Below, one piece after another: positions 45,446 to 55,600 of a stretch of 64,000 nt of DNA. This stretch comes from Phaseolus vulgaris (taxonomy: Eukaryota; Streptophyta; Magnoliopsida; Fabales; Fabaceae). The notes under the pieces were generated by a model. The model made no database searches and was not told the origin of the DNA. It saw only the letters and a program-made list of their open reading frames with translations. How positions within the stretch are numbered: position 1 is the stretch's first letter; the number at the start of each line of letters is the position of its first letter. The stretch spans positions 21,968,716 to 22,032,715 of the forward strand of contig NC_023759.2 of NCBI RefSeq assembly GCF_000499845.2. The letters run 5' to 3'. A program made the position numbers and the translations under genes.

Positions 45446-48061
45446 ATGGCTCGCTCAAAGATCACCCCAAATCCTCCTCCTTCGTCACGAAACCCTCCGC
45501 CTCAAGCTCATAACCCACCACGAGCACCTGGTGCTTCTTCTTCCCAGGCTGAGAGGCCTGCAGCCTCTCGCCCTGACTTGGCTCAGGCCACTCCACCGGT
45601 CGCCGGAGGAGCCTCTGCCCCTACTCCAGACTATAAAATGCTATACCCATGGGCTACCTCAACTTTGCTGAAGGAAACTTCCTCAGTAAATTCTGCTGGG
45701 GCAGTTCTTCGATTGAAGAAAGGGGACGAGCCCCACCTGTCGTTCCACAAGGAGCACGATGACAAGCTGATGGTGCTACCTTGCCCCCCCGACGTGCCAG
45801 TTTGCGCAGACGACAAAGGGAACAACAGCGAGTTGTTCTGCTTTGTATACACCACCCTGTTCAAGAAGGTGAAACTTAGGTTTCCCTTCACTCGTTTCGA
45901 AAGGGAGCTACTAACCGAGCTCGACATCGCCGCCGCCCAGCTCCATCCCAACAGTTGGGCATTCGTGCGGGCGTTTCAAATCATGTGCGCACATCTGGGA
46001 CTGCTAGCGTCAGTGGACGTTTTTCTTTTCCTTTTTGAAGCTAAGCACCCAGGAGATCGCCTGTGGGTGAGTCTGAACGGGATTGCTGGGAGGTCGATCC
46101 TCTCTATCTTCCAGCAATCCTACAAGGATTGGAAAGGCAAATTTGTTCAAGTACGCCAAAACGACTAGGATGCTTCGCTGCTCGACGGCTTTCCCTTGTA
46201 CTGGGTGAACAAGGGAAACAAAGACTCCAAGGGAAGCTTTAGGAGGCCAAGAAGCCCTGACAACATGGGCGCTTTGGACAAAGATCTGTGCCTCTTCTGG
46301 AAGAGCGTGGCAGACGCCAACATTACCTTCCTCACCACTGCGCTTATCTCCTTTGAGTTCTTCGAAGACCAACTCGAGGCTCGTATAGGTTAGAGCTCAC
46401 CTCAATATCTAAGTTATTGCTCTTGGCGATACTTCTGTTAACTGTTGCTGGGCGTCTTGTCTGTTGTGCACAAGACTTGGGTTTTATTTTCTGCATCACT
46501 TGTTTGTCTCATCTGCGTACTTGCTCATGCGTTTATCTTTCTCTTTGAGCTGACCTGTATACCTTTGTATTATGCAGATCTCATGTTGGGCAAGGGAAAA
46601 CTGGCTGAATTGAGGGCGCTCGCCCGAGCCCATGGGTTGGCGTCGGGCTCCCAGACCGTTCCCAATTCAGTGGTGGAGATCGCCGCTGCTCAGGGCAGAT
46701 CGCCCCCTAAAGGCCCAGCTCCTTCAGAGGCCCAGCCCGCCCAACAACGCAAGAAGCTCATCCTCAGGAAGCCAAAGAGGAAAACCCCTCAGGTGGTCCA
46801 TGAGGATGAAGAAGAAGACGATGAGGCAACTGAAGATGGCCTCATCACCAAAAGAAAGAGGGTGGCGCCTTCTTCACCACCTGCTCCACCTCCTCCTCCA
46901 ACATCAACACCGCCTTCTCCGCCAGCTCTACCTCCAACACTGCCTCCTCCCCCAGCTCCCACATCGCCAGTCCAAGCAGTTCCCTTGGCGGCGGCATTTC
47001 CTGTGGTTGAGGCTGCTGAGCCCAACTTCATGGAGAACCCCCCGAGCGCCTCCACGCCATATGTATCTGCTGGAGGGGGTCCTCCTTCAACCACCTCAAC
47101 TGCTGAAGCTGCACCAGGCGAGAATGAAGGCGCTCACAACTCGCCTATCCTTATTACTGAGTCCCCCTCGTCACCACCACGTCAAGAAGCTCCAACTCAA
47201 CAGCCAACTCAAGAAGGTGGTGGCGAGAACCAGCAACAAGCTCCCCCAGTGCTTCCACAAGCAAACCTCTCCCTTGAGGTCAAAAGGGTGTGGGAACCCT
47301 TCTCAGCGAAACTCAAGATGATGGCAGAGGATTTCCCCTCCATCATATCAAAAGTTGTGGAGAGTTCCAGTAAGAAGCTCCAGGATGACATCTTCGTGCT
47401 CCAAGAGGAAAATCGCCTAATAAGGATCGAGGCGGAGAAGTTATCCTGCAACCTTATGCTGGCGGAGATCGATCATTCCCGAGTGGAGGATGCCATGAGC
47501 ACCAAGCTGCGGGTGGCGCACAAGGAGGCCACCGATCTATGCCATAAGGTGCAACTCTTAGCTCAAGAGAAGATCGAGCTAGAGAGCAAGCTGGTCCCCT
47601 ATCGCGTCAAGGTGGCTGACCTGGAGGCGTCGATCAAAGCAGATGCCGCCAAGGTAAAAACCCTTGAGAAGAGGTCAGCAGATCGGGAGGTCTTCTTGGG
47701 AAAAGTTGAAAAGGAGAGAGACGACACCATGGCTAAACTCTCCGAGGCCAAAGAGGAAAATGGGAAGATCGCCACAAAGTTGGCCCAGGCGCAGGCGGAA
47801 TCCAAGAAGGTTGCTGAAGACCTCTTTCAAGCTCGGGAAACAACTGAAGAACTCAAGAAACAAGCTGAAGAGCTAAAACAGCAGAACGAGGGGCTCAAGA
47901 AGCAGATTGAAGAACTCGAGCTGAGCTCTGCCCAGATCCTTGCTGCTGGGTTTGACGCTGCCTTGGAACAATTCGCCTGCCAGTACCCTGACTTGGATCT
48001 CTCCATGGTGTCGCTGAACAATGAAGTGGTGGACGGGAAGATTGTTCCTTCTGAAGACTAG
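45446..48061 (+). pseudogene. Element C opposite-strand spliced gene, one nonsense codon
   Basis: Exons 45446-46388 (943 bp) and 46578-48061 (1484 bp) are separated by a 189-bp GT...AG intron (ATAG|GTTAGAGC, TTATGCAG|ATCTC). The protein organisation matches A and B: Pro-rich basic start (MARSKITPNPPPSSRNPP), gypsy-type transposon-family region (FTRFERELLTELDIAAAQLH), proline-rich linker, KRKRVAPS, a long coiled coil, and tail DLDLSMVSLNNEVVDGK. A single TAG at 46166-46168 stands where A and B have a lysine codon. Reading continues in the same frame, and the rest of the gene has no frameshift. Translation could end at codon 241, or the allele may be dead. Substitutions relative to A and B look mostly conservative. 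Confidence 0.85.
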
Positions 48062-48494
48062 CTGCTCTCTGCTTCCCTCCATCACTTATTCATCTGTCTC
48101 TCTCTTACACATTTTACTTGTAATAAATTTTTCCCTTTTTCCGCACATGTATTTTGAACTGATCATACTTTATTATAAAGTCTTTGTGCTTCTTCTTACA
48201 ACTTCTCTATTTGCCTTATCTCTCCTTGTACAATTCACTTTAACGAAATTAACTTGGCAATTCTGCGAGCGCAATTGTATACTAACCGCTTCGAACCATC
48301 AACTTTCGAACGATAACATTCTAACAACTCGTAAACTTTAAAAAGCAGCGAACTTTATCGTGAAACTACTCACTAAACAGCAAGTTTCACTTCAACTGAC
48401 AGCTTAAGGCACAACTTACCTGATCCGCTCCATTAAATGGGCCTTTGCTCGTGCCACCGCCCGAATCTGATCGCCAGAGGGTCTTGGAGGCATT
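48062..48494. other. Residual element C sequence, unassigned
   Basis: Lies between the gene and the truncated 5' LTR. It probably includes the gene's 3' UTR and what is left of the pol-side spacer. No pol domain could be recognised in it. Confidence 0.5.
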
Positions 48495-48837
48495 TCATGA
48501 TCTACCCTACCTGCTTCACCGTGTATGTTCAAGTGTGCTATCTCCCGAGCTCATCCTCTGGCCAACTGGGAAATGACCATCTGCCTTCATCTTCGGCGAT
48601 GTCCTTGTTTCGGCGATCTCTAATCACTTGGTCGCTTGGGTTCGCATCTGGCGACTTCATCTTCAACCCGGTGACCGCCGGTTCAGGTATGCTGGAGATC
48701 GGAGCACGCCAACTTAATAACTGGCGACTACACGAGCCCCCCGACTTCCTTCCCTTCTGCCAGCCAGGTGTCCCATCCAACATGCCTATATAACAGCTCG
48801 ATGCCACGTCATCTCTTCCGACTACCAGGGCGGTACA
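48495..48837 (-). repeat. Element C truncated 5' LTR
   Basis: Matches the first about 340 bp (minus strand) of the LTR at 43965-44852, starting at the shared TTCATGATCT text. The rest of the LTR, including TATA and U5, is deleted. Confidence 0.88.
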
Positions 48838-49145
48838 ATATACGTAATATTAAAAATATTATTATAATATAAATAATTATAAAAGAATAACTAATATTAA
48901 TAAATAATAATAATAAATAATAATAATCATAACTAATAGGTATAAATATTATTAATATTATAAAATTAATAATATTAATATAATAATATAAATAATATTA
49001 TATTAATAATATGAATAACATTATATTAATAATATGAATAATATTATATTAATAATATGAATAATATTATATTAATAATATGAATAATATTATTATTAAT
49101 AATATTAAGAGTATTAGTAATATTAATATTAATATTTATAATATT
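48838..49145. repeat. ATT-rich low-complexity block, left part
   Basis: Irregular AATATTAATA-type simple sequence, including a run of about 24-bp repeats (ATGAATAATATTATATTAAT). It continues at 50804 beyond the solo LTR. Confidence 0.85.
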
Positions 49146-50803
49146 TGTACCGTCCCGTTCCCGGGCGTTTACCAAAAGTCAAAGTCAATGCAAAGTAAGA
49201 CGTAGATCGCCAAGGTAAGACGTCGCCCTAAAGTTGGGTGAAGGCGCTGTGGGACCCTCCGCACAGAGTAAGCGATCGGGTCAAAGGGGCACGTGACAAT
49301 GCCCACGTGCTCATTAAAGATCTCCAAAGAAAGGGTGCATGCATGACACGTGGCCAATTAGGGGACCAGCGAAGCATGTTGGCACGAGAGATACGACGCT
49401 CAAGTTAGAACCCAAGCGGCCACAAGGTTATTCATTACACTCCAGATAAGGAAGGTCCATGTGCCAGATACGCTCAGATCCTAGGAATAGCAACGCAAGG
49501 GCCTTCTCCAAGGAACCCTAGATAAGAGCAGCGACAAAGGTAAACCCTCGTTTTCATCTATATAAAGGGCACGAAGAGCCCTAGTAAGGTGATCCTGCCT
49601 GTTGACCAAAACGCTGGAGCTTTGCCTCGTCAAACTTGGATCGACGTATGCGCCGTGTTTGCCTCCGTCCTTCGCCGCGATCCACCTCAAGAACCTGCAA
49701 AAGACGAAACGGTGCCGCTGCGGCCGATCGCACTCCAACGCCCAAGTCAGTGACCGAACCACCAATTACTAAGAGTAACACTAAAGAACTCTAAGGAACC
49801 GTGAACCAGTTCTCTCTCAGTATACTCAAGAACTCGCAAGCGTAAAGAAGACAATCTGAACGTGCGTACCTCAGAAGTTCGTTGAGAACTCTTATATACC
49901 TGGGCACTTTCTCTCTCCTGGCAGTTACACATCTGGACACGTGGCTCGCATCCAGCTGTACACGTGCCATCATCTGGAGCATCCTTGACTTGGGCGCTAC
50001 TTCTGACTCTTCTTTGGCTAAGTTACTTATGCATGGTACACTCAGTGCATAGATGCCTTGGAGCGCGATCTCTACTGGGATTGGCGAGTTAGGGTGCCTT
50101 CGTACACACCTTTCCTGTGGTCTCGCCGGCCGCCTTCGTGATCTGCACCACCTGTTTCACCGTGTATGCTCAAGCAAGCTGTCCCCCGACCTCATCCTTT
50201 GGCCAGCTGGGAAATATCTATCTGCCTTCATCTCCGGCGATGTCCTCGTTTCGGCGATCTCTAAACACTTGGTCGCCTGGGTTTACATCTGGCGACTTCA
50301 TCTTTAACCCGGTGACCGCCGGTTCTGGTGTGCTGGAGATCGGAGCACGCCAACTTAATAACTGGCGACTACGCAAACCCCCCGACCTCCTTCCCTTCTG
50401 CTAACCAGGTATCCCATCCAACACGCCTATATAATAGCTTGATGCCACGTCATCACTTCCGACTACCAGGGCGGTACATAAGGTACGTTTTTCATAGTTA
50501 CACAGAGCACTAAACCCTAGTTGTTCTTGACGGCGCACCCAGCTGTGAGCACAAGGCAATTAGGGCAACACAGTTTAGCCACGCAGTTCCAGTCATTGAG
50601 ATAATCATACAGTCTATAATCATACTGTCTTTAGTCACTTTGGTGTTTCTCGCTAGCTGACTTGATCGTCGGAGTGCAAACGGCTGTGAGGGCGCCCCTT
50701 TGTTCTTCTTTTTCAGGTACTCATAGACAAGCTAGAACGAAGGTGCTCTAGCTCGTGAGGACAAGCCACTCATAAAGACGACCCAGGTCAACCGGCCAGA
50801 ACA
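49146..50803 (+). mobile_element. Solo LTR, family III, carrying a nested solo LTR
   Basis: Begins TGTACCGTCCCGTTCCCGGG and ends GGTCAACCGGCCAGAACA, with an exact duplication ATATT (49141-49145 and 50804-50808). Without the nested LTR and its 5-bp duplication it is 764 bp. It contains CACGTG boxes (three between about 49288 and 49352), TATATAAAGG (about 49560), and the motif GACTTGATCGTCGGAGTGC (about 50659). It is shorter than the LTR at 18520 because it lacks most of the U3 minisatellite. Confidence 0.9.
49590..50478 (-). mobile_element. Solo LTR, family II, nested in the family III LTR
   Basis: 889 bp in minus orientation, from TGATCCTGCCTG to CAGGGCGGTACA, with an exact duplication TAAGG (49585-49589 and 50479-50483). 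Closest to the LTR of element C. It interrupts the host LTR about 30 bp after the host TATA box. Confidence 0.93.
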
Positions 50804-51265
50804 ATATTAATGATATTAATAATATTAATGATATTAATAATTTGAATAAAATTAATAATATTAAAAATAGAAATGATATTAATAAAATTATTTATAATAT
50901 TAATATTTTTTATATTATTAATAATATTAACATTATTTATAATATTTATAATATTCAATAATATAAAAATACTAATAATATTTAATAATGTAAATAATAT
51001 TAAAAATATTTAATAATATTAGTAATATTTAATATATTAATAATATTTAGTAATATTAGTAATAATATTTAGTAATATAGTAATAATATTTAGTAATATT
51101 AGTAATAATATTTAGTAATATTAGTAATAATATTTAGTAATATTAAGAATAATATTTATTAATATTAATAATGCTTAATAATATTAATAATGCTTAATAA
51201 TATTAATAATACTTTAATAATAGTTTATAATATTAATAATATTTAATAATATTAATAATATTTAA
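50804..51265. repeat. ATT-rich low-complexity block, right part
   Basis: AATATTTAGTAATATTAGTA-type units recur at about 21-bp spacing around 51050-51140, then ATAATGCTTAATAATATTA. It ends abruptly against the gypsy gene fragment at about 51266. Confidence 0.85.
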
Positions 51266-51495
51266 AGGTATCCCACCCTCTGATGACGTGTTCCTTTACC
51301 TCTTCGAGGTGAAGAAACTATATCATCAACTCTAGGTCTGTGTAAATACCGTTTCTGGATGGGGAATCCTTACCCTCTTCCAATCGTCTTACAAAAATTT
51401 TAAAGGCCACTTGCTCAAGATCCGAGCTAATAAGAAGCATCTTGACCTCCTAAATGATTTCTGCTATACTAGATTGAAAAACCTAGATGGCCAGC
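51266..51495 (+). pseudogene. Element E: fragment of a diverged gypsy-type transposon gene, left of element B
   Basis: One plus-strand frame reads PSDDVFLYLFEVKK, then after a TAG, TLFQSSYKNFKGHLLKIRAN and LDLLNDF. This matches the region SVDVFLFLFEAKHPGD...FQQSYKDWKGKFVQVRAN of the opposite-strand genes of A, B and C but is clearly more diverged. The 5' part of the gene is missing against the AT block. Element B inserted at CCAGC in this sequence. Confidence 0.75.
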
Positions 51496-52291
51496 TGTAC
51501 CGCCCTGATGGTCGGGTGTGATGACGTGGCATCCTGCTACAGTGTAGGCGTGTTGACAAGGCGCCAGGTTGGCAGAAAGGAAGAAAGTCGGGGGGCACGT
51601 GTAGTCGCCAGTTGTTAAGCTGGCGTGTTCCGACTTCCAGCTTACCAGAATGGGCGATCGCCAGGTTGAAGATGAATTCGCCAGATGTAGACCCAGGCGA
51701 CCAAGCAGTCGGAGATCGCCAGAACAAGCACATCGCCGAAGATGAAGGAGAAGCAGGTTACGAAGGCGGCCGGCGAGACCACAGGGAAGGTGTATGAAGG
51801 CCCCTAACTTGCCAGTTCCAGTAGAGATCGTACTCCTAAGTTAGCTATGCACCGGGCAGTACCATGCATAAGTAACTTAGCCAAAATGAGAGTAGAAGCA
51901 GCGCCAAGTCAGGGAGCCTCCAGATGATGGCACGTGTACAGTTGGATGCGAGCCACGTGTCCAAGTCTGTAACTGCCAGGAGAGAGAAAGCCACCAGGTA
52001 TATAAGAGTTCTTAACAAACTTTCTGAGGTACGCACGTTCAGTTCATACACTTTACGCTTGCGATTGATAGAGCTAACTGTGAGAGAGGATTTGCACGGT
52101 TCCAGTTCTCTTAGTTTTTGGTGATACCGTCACTGACTTGAGCGTTGGAGTGCGATCGGCCGCAGCGGCGTCGCGCTGTTTCTTTGCAGGTTCTTGAGAT
52201 AGATCCCGAAGAGGAACGGAGGTGAGAAGCGGTGCGCACGTCGATCCTTTGACGAGGCAGTTTCCAGCGTTCCGGTCAACAGGCAGGATCA
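51496..52291 (+). repeat. Element B 5' LTR (family I, 796 bp)
   Basis: TGTACCGCCCTGATGG...GGCAGGATCA. TATA box TATATAAG at 51999-52006, paired CACGTG upstream, U5 motif from about 52135. Confidence 0.95.
51999..52006 (+). promoter_or_regulatory. TATA box in element B 5' LTR
   Basis: TATATAAG preceded by two CACGTG boxes (about 51930 and 51954), the same layout as in element A. Confidence 0.6.
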
Positions 52292-52293
52292 TC

Positions 52294-52311
52294 AGGCGCC
52301 CACCGTGGGGC
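52294..52311 (+). other. Primer-binding site of element B
   Basis: AGGCGCCCACCGTGGGGC, identical to element A, immediately after the 5' LTR. Confidence 0.6.
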
Positions 52312-52699
52312 CGTGTAAAACTTGCTCCCATCCACAGCGTGAGTTCTTGGAAGTTTCCGAAGTTTTCTGCGCGGTTGCGTGCTGGTGCAACCGTCGTTCG
52401 CGGTCTCTTTGAGTTTCGTTCGGTGAATTTGCGTTTTGAACCGTTCGTTTGGCTTTTCGATCGGTGGAGTAAGGTTTTCTGCTGCTTACGCGTAATCTGT
52501 TTGGTGGAAGTTCGAGTTCTTTCGTTTGTTTGGTTGTTCGCGGGGAAGCGGTGGTTTCTGGCGAAGTTGTGGTTTTCTTTGAAGGCTTACGGTGTTCTTG
52601 AGTTTTCTTGCACTGTTTCGCACTGTTTTCTCCGATTGATCGCTGATTCGATCGAGGCTGAAGTGTTGTTTGCTGCATTCCTGTGATTCGCTGAAGTTA

Positions 52700-55600
52700 A
52701 TGAGAAAAATGAGAAGCAATCGTTCCAGTCCCGTGGCGCCTGTCGCTGCTGAAGGCGACACCGCCATGACCATGGCGCAGATGGCAGAGATGATGCGCTC
52801 GTTGCAGGCAACTGTGGAAGCCTCACGCGTAGAGCAGGCGAGGATACATGAGGACCTGGTCGCCTCTCGCGCCAGGAACGAGGAGCTCAGCAAGGTTACT
52901 GAGGAGCTGCGTCGAGCTCTTCAGGAGCAGCAAGGACGTTCTTCTGCTGAAGAGGTGGCACCGTCGACGCCACCTCGTGTTTTCCCGATGCCTTTTGTTC
53001 AGGCGATTACCGACACGCCTATTCCCACGAGCGTGGTTCCGGTTAAGGCTGTCTTTACCGGCGTGGAGGATCCAGAGGCTCATCTGACCACGTTCCACAC
53101 GCAGATGATGCTGTCGGGAGGGTCAGACGCCGTCTACTGCAAGATGTTCGTGAGTACGCTCCAGGGAACGGCGATGGAGTAGTTTGTGAGCCTGCCTAAC
53201 GGCCACATAACCAATTTTCAACAGTTCTCGAAAATCTTTGTCGAGCAGTACATTGTGAATAAGGCACCGCCCAGGGTGTCTTATGATCTGTTTGATATAA
53301 GGCAGTACCATGGGGAGTCCCTCAGAGACTACCTCAATCGCTTCGGAGCGCAGATGGTCAGATCGCCGGCCAAGGATGAAGAAATGCTGGTCTATGCCTT
53401 CAAGAAGGGCGTGCAGCCAGGGCCATTCTGCGAGGCCTTGATCAGGGCTCATCCAGCGACGTTTGCTGAAGTCAGGCGACTTGCGGTGGCCCACATCTCC
53501 GACGAGAGTGAAGTCGCCGAGAAGAGGGGCAGCGTACCAGGCCACGCGCCCAGACCAGGATCCAGCCGCAGAGGGTGCTGGAAACGGCGGCGGCGGCCAG
53601 AAAAGACCAGAGGACTCGCCATCCTTACGACTGGAGAAACAAGGGAAGAAGCCAAGCGCGCCAACAACCAGCACGCCAACAACCAGCACGCCGGGAATAC
53701 AATCGCCCGCCTAAACACAAATTTGTCATGGGACTAGTGGACCTGATCGCTATCCCTAACATATCTGCTAGGTTGAAGGCGCCTGAGAAGGTGGGCAACA
53801 AGGTGCTGGGGTCAAAGCCGGACGCCTGGTGCGAGTTCCACCAATGCTTTGGCCACACCTTGGACTCGTGTTTGTCTTTGGGGTATCAGCTCGACGATCT
53901 GGTCAAGAGCGGGTTCCTAAATGACTATCTGCTGGATAGAAGGACGGGGGGAGCGTCGAGTTCCCAGCCAGCAGGTGGAGAAGCCCAGCAACACGAGATG
54001 CCTATCCACGGGGAGATCCACACCATTGCAGGGGGTTTCTCAGGTGGTGGATGCACCGCATCGCAGAGGAAAAAGTACGCGCGATCGGTGATGACAGTGG
54101 ACATGTTTGAAGATCACTCGCCGAAGTGGACATTACGTTCACCAAGCACGATCTCCGAGACGTTGTGCCTCATGACAACGATCCCATAGTTATTTCGTTG
54201 GTTACAGCATGGAGGAAGGTCCATAGAGTTCTGGTGGACCAAGGAAGCTCGGCAGACGTGATGTTCTGGCCGACTTTCACACAGTTGGAATTGCCCCTTG
54301 ATCAGCTAAGGCCCTATGGAGGGTGCTTATATGGGTTCGCTGGTGACCAGGTGGAGGTCAGGGGGTACATTGAGCTGAGAACCACGTTTACAGATGAGGC
54401 CGGGTCGAGGACGGAGAAAATCAAGTACCTCATCGTAAACGCCCCTTCAGCATATAACATCCTGTTGGGAAGGCCCACTCTTAACAGGATAGGCGCCATT
54501 CCGTCGACTCGGCACATGAAGGTGAAGTTGCCGTCCATGGAAGGGGTGGTGATCACGATCAAGTCTGATCAGAAAGAAGCGAAAAGGTGCTATGAGAATA
54601 GCCTGAAAAACAAAAGATCAGTGAGTTATGTAACAACCACCCCACCTCCCGGTGTGAAGCCCAGACCGCCGGTAACAGAGGAGGCCGCCGGAAGGGATGT
54701 AGAGATGGTTGACGCTGAGCTAGGGGAGAGGAATGCTGGCCTGAAGGAGGAAGAGGCGCGGAATCGCCCCGAGGAAGCAAGGGAACAGGGAATCGCCAGG
54801 GCGGTGATCGCCAAAGAATCCAGGCCTAAACCTGTAGAGCAGTGGCTCGAGAAGGAGATCGGAGGGAAAATCTTCAAGCTCGGAAGATCCCTGGAGGTCG
54901 ATCTCCAGGACCAGATCGCCAAGGTGATTGAGCGGCATCTGGACGCATTTGCATGGTCCGCTTCGGATATGCCCGGGATTGATCCCGACTTCTTGTGCCA
55001 TCATCTGGCGATGGACACTTTGGTGAGACCGGTGCGACAAAGGAGAAGAAAATTCAACGAGGAGAGGAGGCAGGCGATCAGGGATGAAACACAGAAACTC
55101 CTCGCTGCAGGCCACATCAGGGAAGTCCAGTACCCTGAATGGTTGGCAAATGTCGTACTGGTGAAGAAGAGTAACGGGAAATGGCGCATGTGCGTCGATT
55201 TCACCGATCTGAACAAAGCTTGCCCAAAGGATTCGTATCCTTTACCAAGCATTGATGCCCTGGTTGATAGTGCTGCAGGGTGCAAGCTGCTGAGTTTCCT
55301 GGATGCCTTCTCGGGCTATAATCAGATCAAGATGCATCCCATGGATGAAGAGAAAACAGCCTTCATGACGGAGAGATCGTGCTACTGCTATAAGGTGATG
55401 CCGTTTGGGCTGAAGAACGCGGGGGCCACATACCAGAGGCTGATGGATCGAGTACTTGCACCAATGCTGGGAAGGAACGTGCAAGCCTATGTCGATGACA
55501 TGGTCGTTACCTCGCAGGAAAAGAGCAAGCACGTCGCAGACTTGGAAGAATTGTTCACGACGATCGCCAAGTTCAAGTTAAAGCTCAACCCGGAGAAATG

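Larger units (their letters stand above)
43965..48837 (-). mobile_element. Element C: gag-pol-less derivative of a Tat-lineage gypsy element
   Basis: Minus orientation: complete 888-bp 3' LTR (43965-44852), polypurine-type tract, opposite-strand gene (reading plus here), about 430 bp of residue, then only the first about 340 bp of the 5' LTR (48495-48837). An exact 5-bp duplication ATATA flanks the whole (43960-43964 and 48838-48842), so these are the true ends of one insertion. Primer-binding site, gag and pol are missing by an internal deletion that also removed most of the 5' LTR. Confidence 0.92.

Noticed and set aside
49169..49565. Possible promoter-proximal host gene around the TATA box at 49560
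   Set aside because: The TATA box and surrounding sequence belong to the family III solo LTR, confirmed by the ATATT duplication.
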